A stretch of DNA of 10,197 bases from Pseudolysobacter sp. (GTDB taxonomy: Bacteria > Pseudomonadota > Gammaproteobacteria > Xanthomonadales > Rhodanobacteraceae), in contig JANXUW010000584.1 in assembly GCA_025351985.1 (NCBI GenBank), positions 1 to 10,197 of the forward strand. The letters are read 5' to 3'. How positions within the stretch are numbered: position 1 is the first letter of the stretch; every line of letters begins with the position of its first letter. Made by a program: the position numbers and the translations under genes. Below are positions 1 through 6,124 of the stretch, in pieces. Below the pieces are notes generated by a model. The model saw nothing but the letters and a program-made list of their open reading frames with translations. It had not been told where the DNA came from and did not search any database.

Positions 1-662
1 GCCGTATCCTGATTGCCGACGATCACCCACTTTATCGCCTTGCGCTGACGCAGGCGGTGCGCGAACTCGTGCCCGAGGCGAGCGTGTTCGAAGCCGCAAC
101 GCTCGACGCCACGCGCAGCTTGCTGAATGCCGAACCCGATACCGATCTGGTGCTGCTCGATCTGCACATGCCCGGCAATCATGGCCTGATGGGCTTGGCG
201 ATGCTGCGCAGCGAATTTCCGAGCGTGGCGGTCGTGATGATTTCCGCGCATGACGATACGCGCACGATCAGCCGCGCGCTGGCGTACGGCGCGGCAGGTT
301 TTATTCCGAAACGCGCGGACATGCGCGATTTGCAGGCCGCATTGCGCGCCGTGCTGAACTGCGAAAACTATGTGCCGCCGGGATTGCGTGATGCGGTGAA
401 TGCGGCGTCGATGTCAGCGACCGACGCGGCACTCGCCAAAAAAGTCGCGTCGCTCAGCGCGCAGCAATTACGCGTGCTGAATCTGGTCAGCGAAGGCCGC
501 CTCAACAAACAAATCGCCGACAGCCTCGGCATTCAGGAGCGCACGGTCAAGGCGCATATGACAGCGATTTTCGAGAAACTCGGAGTAAGAAATCGCACCC
601 AAGCCGGTGTGCTGCTGCGATCGCTGGAGCTCGCTGATCCGGCGAATGTCGTTGGTGACTAA
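1..662 (+). CDS. NarL/FixJ-family response regulator, 5' end cut by window edge
   Basis: Cytoplasmic two-component response regulator and DNA-binding transcription factor. The open frame continues to the window edge: the first visible residues are RILIADDHPLYRLAL, the beta-1 strand and acidic pair that open a receiver domain, so only a few N-terminal codons are missing. The GTG at 57 is internal and not the start. Visible receiver features are the phospho-acceptor Asp at 159-161 in LVLLDLHMPG, the switch Ser in VVMISAHDD, and the conserved Lys in GFIPKRA. A linker leads to a LuxR/GerE helix-turn-helix (about 450-630) with LSAQQLRVLNLVSEG, NKQIADSLGI and RTVKAHMTAIFEKLGV. The TAA is at 660-662, followed by a hairpin terminator. 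The cognate kinase and target genes are not visible. The family assignment is secure; the regulated process is unknown. Confidence 0.93.
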   Translation, partial: RILIADDHPLYRLALTQAVRELVPEASVFEAATLDATRSLLNAEPDTDLVLLDLHMPGNHGLMGLAMLRSEFPSVAVVMISAHDDTRTISRALAYGAAGFIPKRADMRDLQAALRAVLNCENYVPPGLRDAVNAASMSATDAALAKKVASLSAQQLRVLNLVSEGRLNKQIADSLGIQERTVKAHMTAIFEKLGVRNRTQAGVLLRSLELADPANVVGD

Positions 663-692
663 CGATATCGCTATTCGCAACCATGGAAATAG

Positions 693-719
693 AAAAGCCC
701 GGCACGAGGCCGGGTTTTT
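693..719. terminator. Bidirectional intrinsic terminator between convergent genes
   Basis: A hairpin with arms CCCGGC (698-703) and GCCGGG (709-714) around a 5-nt loop is flanked by AAAA on the left and TTTTT on the right. It therefore has a U-tract in either direction. It lies 36 bp after the response-regulator stop and about 95 bp beyond the stop of the convergent beta-helix gene, so it can serve both. Confidence 0.85.
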
Positions 720-813
720 GCTTTGTATACATTGCAACAAAATCTATCGACACTGATTCCATCGCTTCGATTCCGGGTCGATTCGCGACAAGGGAACGGG
801 CTGACATTTGCGT

Positions 814-2127
814 TCACTCAAAGCCGTTCGCAAACAGCTCATCGCTTTCCACCGCGCCCAGATCGCAAGCGGCGGTACCGTCGGCGTTGCCGTCCAACGG
901 ACGCAAGCCGCCGCGCACATCGGTGGTGAGCGTGGTGCCGAAGGCATCCTTGCAGTCGGCGGCAGCGTCGATCAGTGGGCTTCCCCAGAGCGGAAACGCG
1001 AAGGTATCGCCACCGCTGGTGACGATCTGCCATTTCGCATCGCCGTGCAGTGTGAAGTTCGGGCAGGAGCTGTCGGCGTCGAAGTTGGCGCCTTGCGCGG
1101 AGAGCGTCGCCACAGAGCAGGTCTTCGCACCGGACGTGCTGGTCAGCACGGTGTTGCGGCTGAGCACGGTAGCGGTCGAGTACACGTCGGCACCTGCGGC
1201 GGCACCCGCAGCGCCACCGCCGCCGCCCTGCCCAGCGCTACCCGCCAACACGCTGCCGCCGAGCGAACTGACAAACGACAACACGGAAAACCCCGAGAAC
1301 GCCAGCGTGCCTCCCAATGCCGAGCCGCCGTCGCCGCCGACGGCACCACCGATTGCCGAGCGGCCGGGACTGCCTTGCACAGAATTGCTCAGAAACTGGC
1401 TGTCGGTAATTTCGGTCAATCCGATGGCCTCGATGGCTCCGCCGGTCGCACTACCGCCGCTGCCGTTGCTTGAGCCGAACGGCGGGCCGCCCGCCGGGCC
1501 ACCATAGGCGAAGCTGCCGGTCACACTGCAGTCCTTCATCGATAGCGTGCCTGCGCTGTAGATTGCTCCGCCATGCGCGTTTCCGCCGTCGCCCTGCCTG
1601 CTACCGGAAGTTGTGCCGCCGAGCCCGCCCAATGCCTGATTGCCGTTGAGCCGGCATGCGATCAGTTGCAACGAGGAACCCGCATTGACCAACACGCCGC
1701 CGCCGTACGCATCGCCGCCGTCGGACGCGCTCGAGCCGAAGCCGCCATTTGCGCCAGCGACCGTACCGTTGTTCATTGCGACGCCGCTTACGGTGGCAGT
1801 GGCGTTTGCGGCAATCTCCAGGATGCGGCTTTGTTGATTGCCGTCGATCGCAAGCAAGCTCGCGCCCGGCCCGATTATCTGCAGATTCTTGTAGACCAGC
1901 AGCTCCTGACCCGCCAGCGTGATCGTCGCCGGGTAGGTCAGCGTCGCATCGAACACGATACTGTCGTTCGGCGCGGCGCTGACGATGGCATCGCGCAAGG
2001 TGCATGTCGCGCCGCACACGCCGTCGCCGGCGTCACCGAGATCAGTGACGATCAAGGTCGCTGCTGCGGCCTGCAAGGACACGGCAGCCAGGGCGATGCA
2101 GCAGCAACGTACCACTCGATGCAACAT
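814..2127 (-). CDS. Secreted CSLREA / choice-of-anchor Q-type Gly-rich beta-helix protein
   Basis: Predicted exported protein of 437 residues. The start at 2127 is chosen because it gives a clean Sec signal peptide (MLHRVVRCCCIALAAVSLQA, then AAAT) and has GGGAG 7 nt upstream; longer in-frame extensions upstream do not look like protein. After the signal comes a CSLREA-like N-terminal motif (CGATCTLRDAI, residues 38-48). A parallel beta-helix-like body follows, with repeated Gly-rich turns of the pattern GGxAxGGxI/V about every 30-45 residues (DGGDAYGGGV, DGGNAHGGAI, GGSATGGAI). The last residues carry the choice-of-anchor Q signature CDLGAVE and end in DELFANGFE. Such proteins are surface-associated or secreted and generally of unknown function; some relatives resemble adhesins or polysaccharide-binding helices. 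No catalytic residues are evident. The gene lies 191 bp downstream of the sulfatase-like gene on the same strand. Confident as a secreted beta-helix protein; the biological role is unknown. Confidence 0.85.
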   Translation of the reverse strand: MLHRVVRCCCIALAAVSLQAAAATLIVTDLGDAGDGVCGATCTLRDAIVSAAPNDSIVFDATLTYPATITLAGQELLVYKNLQIIGPGASLLAIDGNQQSRILEIAANATATVSGVAMNNGTVAGANGGFGSSASDGGDAYGGGVLVNAGSSLQLIACRLNGNQALGGLGGTTSGSRQGDGGNAHGGAIYSAGTLSMKDCSVTGSFAYGGPAGGPPFGSSNGSGGSATGGAIEAIGLTEITDSQFLSNSVQGSPGRSAIGGAVGGDGGSALGGTLAFSGFSVLSFVSSLGGSVLAGSAGQGGGGGAAGAAAGADVYSTATVLSRNTVLTSTSGAKTCSVATLSAQGANFDADSSCPNFTLHGDAKWQIVTSGGDTFAFPLWGSPLIDAAADCKDAFGTTLTTDVRGGLRPLDGNADGTAACDLGAVESDELFANGFE

Positions 2128-2318
2128 CGTGACACTCCCGTGTGTGTGAATTACCGCCCAGAAGTTTACATCAGCGCGCGCTTCGTCGAGGCGACCCCTA
2201 AAAGCGGCAATTGGGTCATCCGTCAAACCCACCGATGAATATATAGCAGGTCGGAAAAGCGCAGCGCCTTCCGGCAAACGTCTACGACTTAATCCACGAT
2301 ACAGTTCATGCGGACACA

Positions 2319-4550
2319 TCAATCTGCATCAGGAATATCGCCGTCAATATCGCCTTCTTTCGGGCTACCGGCAGCATCGATCTTCTGCACTTTTTTCTGC
2401 AAGGCGATAAAGCGCGGGTCCTTGCGCAGCGCATCCCAATCCGGATCGTCGACCAGCAGTTTGCCGTAGACCATGCCGTGCGTGATGGCATCGTCCAGCG
2501 CTTGCAGGGCGTTATCGGATTGGCCGCGTGATGCGAGCAGGCATGCCAGGTTGTAACGCGGTAGCCACGTCTTTTCGCGCATGGTGACGGCCTGATGCAG
2601 CAGTTCTTCTGCTTCATCGAGCTTGCCGGCGCGACGCGCGCTGGCACCGGCCTGCAACAGGCTGCGGAAATCCTTGGACTGGTGCGCAAAGGCTTCGCGA
2701 TATTCTTTCAATGCAGCCTCATAATCGCCTCGCTCGAAATACAAATCGGCGAGACGACGACGCAACGGCGGGAAACCCGGATCGATCAGCATCGCCTGGT
2801 CATACCAGCGTTGTGCGGCGACATCATCACCGCGCAAGGTCGCGATCAGGCCGAGCTGGCCCATCGCTTCGACAAATTGCGGCGCAATCTTGAGCGCTTC
2901 CAGATTGTAGCGTTCGGCCTCATCGAGTTTGCCTTGCATCAGGGCGATTTCGCCGAGCATGCCAAACAGCCGAAATTGCTTCGGATCCTGTGCCAGCAAC
3001 TCCAGATATTGCGCACGCGCCTCATCGTATTTGCCGCGTTTGAATTCGACCAACGCAAGCACGCTGCGCGCGGAGAAATGCCGCGGCATATCGACAAGGA
3101 TGGCCTTCAGCGCCTTCTCCGCCGCCGGCCACTTGCGCTGCTGCGCGAAATGCCGCGCGTCTTCCAGCTTGCTATAGATCGCGATGCCATCTTTCGGATC
3201 GATGCCGGCGGCTGAAGCGCGATCGGTTGCGCCCTGCAGATAACCAAGCGATTGCAACATCTCCATCGTCTCTTTCGACATCGGATCGGTGCGCGCTGCG
3301 ATCGCATGTTTGGCGCTGTCCTGCATGAGCTTTTCGAGCTCGACATCAAGCGCGTCGGCCTTGGTCTGGTACTTCGCATCGCCGTACAAATTGTGCAGCT
3401 CGCCGGGATCATTCTTCAGATCGTAAAGTTCGGGTCGCGGCGCGCGGATAAACGTATAGCCATCCTTGCGAACGGCATATAACGGCGCCATGCCGAAATC
3501 GAGTTCGGCAAGTTTGGACTCCGAATATTGCGGCAGATCAACGATCGGTGTATCGCCACGCACCATCGCGGTCAAATCGACACCCTGCGTTTCCTTTGCT
3601 CCCGGTACATGCGCGAGCTCAAGCAAAGTCGGTGCGATATCGACATTGCGCACCGGTCCGGCATAAACATTGCCTTCGGGGAAACGCGGCGGATAACGCA
3701 CGATCAACGGCACGCGCGTGGTGGCGCGATAGACAAAAATGGCGTGGGTTTTTTCGCCGTGCTCGCCGATGCTTTCGCCGTGATCGGCGGTGAATACAAA
3801 GATGGTGTGGTCGAGCTCGCCACTCGCACGCAGCCCATCGACCAGACGGCCGAGCTCGCGATCGGCGTAAGCGATCGACGCATCGTAGGAACTCGGCGCA
3901 AGCACCGTCGCCCACGCCGGCGGCTTGTGCGGTTCGTGCGGATCAAACAGATGCACCCACAGGAAAAACGGATTCTTCTTTGTCTGTTTTTCGCGCCCGT
4001 CGTACCACTCCATGACACGATCAATGGTCTCGGCCGCCGGTCGTTCGCGGATCATGAACAACTTGGGCTCGGTTTCTCCCCAAAGGTCATCATCGTAGAC
4101 ATCGAAGCCTTGGTCGAGCCGGTAACGACGATTCAGCACGATCGCCGAGACATAAGCCCGCGTGTCGTAACCGACCGCTTTGAAGCGCTCCGCCAACGTT
4201 ACCGCGTCATCGCCGAGCGCAAACGATCCGTTGTCGCGTACGCCGTGTGCCGGCGGTAACAGTCCAGTCATGATGCTCGAATGCGACACCGCCGTGATCG
4301 GCGCGGAGGCAATCGCATTTTCAAAACGTACGCCTTCTGCGGCAAGGCGATCCAGCGTCGGTGTATGCGCCAGCGCCATACCGTAACTGCCGATGTGATC
4401 GGCACGCGTGGTATCAAAGGTGATGATCACGATGTTGGGTTTGCCATCGTCGTGATGGCACCCGGCACTACCGAGCAAGGCCGCGATCAGCGCCATGAAG
4501 GCGAAGGAAGAACCACGACGCGATACAAGTTCAACGAGACGGAAAGGCAT
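2319..4550 (-). CDS. Sulfatase-fold (AlkP superfamily) lipoprotein with C-terminal TPR repeats
   Basis: Predicted lipoprotein of 743 residues. The start at 4550 gives a basic n-region (MPFRLVELVSRRG), the hydrophobic core FAFMALIAALL and a lipobox-like GSAGC with Cys31. The frame stays open to a TTG at 4604 with another ATG at 4583, and none of these has a good Shine-Dalgarno, so the start is uncertain. The catalytic half (about residues 35-390) shows the sulfatase metal ligands: DTTRAD (Asp46, Asp51), TADHGE (Asp256, His257) and EKTH (Lys267, His269). At the nucleophile position the sequence is ITAVSHSSIMTG, so Thr86 replaces the Cys/Ser that is converted to formylglycine in type I sulfatases, and the CxPxR motif is absent. 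Thr is the nucleophile in related phosphotransferases such as LTA synthase and PEtN transferases. Residues about 455-690 form TPR-type helical repeats (DEARAQYLELLAQDP, DEAERYNLEALKIAP). The tail is acidic. Substrate unknown; phosphoester chemistry is at least as likely as sulfate hydrolysis. Confidence 0.88.
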   Translation of the reverse strand: MPFRLVELVSRRGSSFAFMALIAALLGSAGCHHDDGKPNIVIITFDTTRADHIGSYGMALAHTPTLDRLAAEGVRFENAIASAPITAVSHSSIMTGLLPPAHGVRDNGSFALGDDAVTLAERFKAVGYDTRAYVSAIVLNRRYRLDQGFDVYDDDLWGETEPKLFMIRERPAAETIDRVMEWYDGREKQTKKNPFFLWVHLFDPHEPHKPPAWATVLAPSSYDASIAYADRELGRLVDGLRASGELDHTIFVFTADHGESIGEHGEKTHAIFVYRATTRVPLIVRYPPRFPEGNVYAGPVRNVDIAPTLLELAHVPGAKETQGVDLTAMVRGDTPIVDLPQYSESKLAELDFGMAPLYAVRKDGYTFIRAPRPELYDLKNDPGELHNLYGDAKYQTKADALDVELEKLMQDSAKHAIAARTDPMSKETMEMLQSLGYLQGATDRASAAGIDPKDGIAIYSKLEDARHFAQQRKWPAAEKALKAILVDMPRHFSARSVLALVEFKRGKYDEARAQYLELLAQDPKQFRLFGMLGEIALMQGKLDEAERYNLEALKIAPQFVEAMGQLGLIATLRGDDVAAQRWYDQAMLIDPGFPPLRRRLADLYFERGDYEAALKEYREAFAHQSKDFRSLLQAGASARRAGKLDEAEELLHQAVTMREKTWLPRYNLACLLASRGQSDNALQALDDAITHGMVYGKLLVDDPDWDALRKDPRFIALQKKVQKIDAAGSPKEGDIDGDIPDAD

Positions 4551-4588
4551 TTGAATATCTGATATCAAGGCTGGAAAATTCATCGTAA

Positions 4589-4602
4589 GGCAACATGTTG
4601 CC
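4589..4602. promoter_or_regulatory. Perfect 14-bp palindrome upstream of the sulfatase-like gene
   Basis: GGCAACATGTTGCC is identical to its reverse complement. It lies 39-52 bp before the chosen ATG at 4550 and after the terminator of the preceding gene. This is a plausible operator for a dimeric regulator acting on the sulfatase-like gene. It would fall inside the coding region if the TTG at 4604 were the start, which slightly favours the downstream start. The regulator is unknown. Confidence 0.35.
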
Positions 4603-4627
4603 AATGGTTTTCAAACTACCAAGTCAC

Positions 4628-4668
4628 AAAAAAAAACAGGGCGCCGCTTTATTCAAGCAGGCGCCCCG
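4628..4668 (-). terminator. Strong intrinsic terminator of the short paralog gene
   Basis: Read on the minus strand, arms GGGCGCC (4660-4666) and GGCGCCC (4639-4645) are extended inward by GCTT/AAGC around a short loop with one bulged base. Nine T residues (4628-4636) follow after a 2-nt gap. It begins 23 bp past the stop at 4691. It should insulate the downstream sulfatase-like gene, which therefore probably has its own promoter. Confidence 0.9.
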
Positions 4669-4690
4669 TCCTTTGCGTTGGCGGTTTGGA

Positions 4691-5894
4691 TCAGACGCGT
4701 CGGCGCAAGGTGTAGAAGCCACCAGCGACAAGCACAACGCCGAGCATCAGCCAGACCAATGCGAGCGGCGACAGTGACGGAACCTGTGCTGGCGGCGGGA
4801 TGGCCGCAGCAAAGTTCGTGACCTGCGCTCTTTCCGTCGGTGTCATGCACTCAAGGCTAGTCGCAGGCAACGCCATCAGTCTTGCTGCGTTCGTTTTTGC
4901 GGCAGCATTCGAGGCCAGTGCGGTAACGAAATTCATGATGATCTTGGTCTGACCCGGGTTCAAAGTTACTGTGTAACCCCACCACGGTTTATCGTTACCG
5001 TCGACGAAATAAAGAGCCGCGACCGGCGTCGCAGCGGTCGCTCCCTGCAGGACATGCCCCAGGCGCGGGTCAGAGCTGGTAGTGCCGGAATAATTCTGGA
5101 ACGAGGTGACCCACTTGTCGGCCGCGGTTGGCGTAAGCGAACCCGTGGATGATCCGGTGATCTTGGTGTTGCTGTCCGACCCCAGATTGTTGGACGTCAT
5201 CAGACTGAACGTTAGCGGTACGGTACCGGTATTTGTGAGCACGTTCATTGAACGCGAGAAGCTGTCATCGGTCGGCACGTAGATCTTGCGGCTGACACTC
5301 AGCACTCCAGCCGCAGCCACGGCGTTGACTCCCGTTGGCGGCGACGCTCCTATCGTCTGCGTCGGAAACACGATCTGGCGACCGTTGCATTCCGTAGTTG
5401 CCGGGCCGTTCTTGTTGTACATGGCAAAGCTTGCATTGCCCGTTTGGCACCGCGCAAGCACACCCGTGAGACTAACGCAAATCGAATCGTAGCCATCGAA
5501 CGAATCATTAAGCATTGAATTGGTAACGCCACCGTTCATCGTCGAGGCCGCGACCGCATGCGTGTAGCTGGCTTCGGACATGGCGCCCGATGCCGAGCTG
5601 GTGGTAGTGAACGTGATATTGGTATTGATGAAATACTTCAAACCCGACGCATCGATCAGCGCTTTCGAACCGGTCGCGTTCGGATGCACTCCGCCGAGCG
5701 GCAGTCCGTGGTGCTTTTCGCCCGGCTTGGCGGTATGTGCGTTGATTGGCGTACCGGCGACCTGTCGGCCTGGCACGGCCTGATTCTTGTGCTTTGCTGC
5801 AAGACCATCAGACTCAAGCACATACACATCGGCGTGCGCAGCTTGCGCCAGCACGAGTAAAGCGCAAAGCGCAAAGCGAAATTATTCGTTTCAT
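4691..5894 (-). CDS. Secreted protein with IPTL-CTERM-like tail, frameshifted in its signal peptide by a 7-bp repeat
   Basis: Short paralog of the gene at 6125-8515. The natural start is ATG 5894 (MKRIISLCAL), with GGGGG 5 nt upstream. This frame runs out of the conserved protein after the repeat at 5858-5878 and soon reaches a stop. The conserved protein continues in a neighbouring frame from about 5881, whose only start is a GTG at 5854; starting there would lose most of the signal peptide. Deleting one 7-bp unit gives a 398-residue protein with the signal MKRIISLCALLVLAQAAHA. Restored residues 20-350 form the shared domain: a His-rich motif (HTAKPGEKHHGLPLGGVHP) and cysteines at about 137, 147, 167 and 347, likely two disulfides. 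Compared with the paralog it has a 14-residue insertion after QTIGA. The C-terminus, VPSLSPLAL plus a hydrophobic stretch and LRRRV, resembles an IPTL-CTERM/PEP-CTERM-like sorting tail. As read, the gene is OFF or a pseudogene. Function unknown. Confidence 0.85.
5858..5878 (-). repeat. Heptanucleotide tandem repeat (three units) inside the signal-peptide coding region
   Basis: On the minus strand there are two copies of CGCTTTG followed by CGCTTTA, i.e. three consecutive 7-bp units. Because 7 is not a multiple of 3, each unit gained or lost changes the reading frame. With three units the downstream gene is out of frame; with two it is in frame with ATG 5894. This is a classic slipped-strand mispairing configuration, although short in copy number. 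Confidence 0.9.
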
Positions 5895-5899
5895 GACTA

Positions 5900-5904
5900 C
5901 CCCC
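5900..5904 (-). promoter_or_regulatory. Shine-Dalgarno-like GGGGG of the short paralog
   Basis: GGGGG on the minus strand ends 5 nt before ATG 5894. It supports 5894 as the true initiation codon rather than the internal GTG at 5854. The G-run sits at the same place as the much longer G10 run of the paralog. Confidence 0.6.
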
Positions 5905-5928
5905 AAAGTTATGGAAACTTTCGTACCT

Positions 5929-5950
5929 CTTAACTTTAATATAAGTTAAG
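5929..5950. promoter_or_regulatory. 8-bp-arm inverted repeat upstream of the short paralog
   Basis: CTTAACTT (5929-5936) and AAGTTAAG (5943-5950) are perfectly complementary arms separated by 6 bp. The repeat is centred about 45 bp before ATG 5894. It lies in an AT-rich island within GC-rich DNA, and the minus-strand sequence contains TATATT, which could be a -10 element. It is plausibly an operator overlapping the promoter. No matching -35 at ideal spacing was found, so the promoter itself is uncertain. The rest of 5951-6055 holds nothing I can support. Confidence 0.45.
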
Positions 5951-6055
5951 GAATTGCGCCATACCTCAATGCGCACTGAAGCAAATTCAATAGCGGCGAG
6001 AGCAACTGGACGAAGAATGCTACCGCTGCTCCTCACAAAATTCGGCTCCGTTTGC

Positions 6056-6090
6056 AAAAAAAGAACGTCCGTCTATGGCGACGGACGTCC
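6056..6090 (-). terminator. Strong intrinsic terminator of the long paralog gene
   Basis: On the minus strand, a perfect 9-bp stem (ACGTCCGTC, 6080-6088, with GACGGACGT, 6065-6073) surrounds a 6-nt loop and is followed within 2 nt by seven T residues (6056-6062). It starts about 35 bp after the stop at 6125 and separates the long paralog from the promoter region of the short one. Confidence 0.92.
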
Positions 6091-6124
6091 TGTTATCTTC
6101 GCGCAGAAGCAAGCGCAGTATTGG

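Noticed and set aside
808..1473. 221-codon plus-strand open frame
   Set aside because: Shadow of the same beta-helix gene in another frame; Arg/Ala-rich low-complexity composition with no recognisable motif.
683..1507. 274-codon plus-strand open frame, Pro/Ala-rich
   Set aside because: Antisense to the Gly-rich beta-helix gene; Gly codons read backwards give Pro/Ala. No ribosome-binding site or domain, and it begins within the terminator.
2140..2148. Short GT dinucleotide run next to the Shine-Dalgarno of the beta-helix gene
   Set aside because: Only about four units, too short to argue for slippage-based control.
1573..2238. 221-codon plus-strand open frame
   Set aside because: Opposite-strand shadow of the beta-helix gene, running into its upstream region; composition not protein-like.
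2241..2255. TATATATT-like -10 for the beta-helix gene
   Set aside because: No -35 at acceptable spacing, so it cannot be supported beyond an AT-rich patch.
2128..2322. 65-codon N-terminal extension of the beta-helix protein
   Set aside because: It would bury the signal peptide and overlap the end of the preceding gene; the internal ATG 2127 has a good Shine-Dalgarno.
3528..4259. 243-codon plus-strand open frame
   Set aside because: Opposite-strand shadow of the sulfatase-like gene, whose catalytic motifs are unmistakable.
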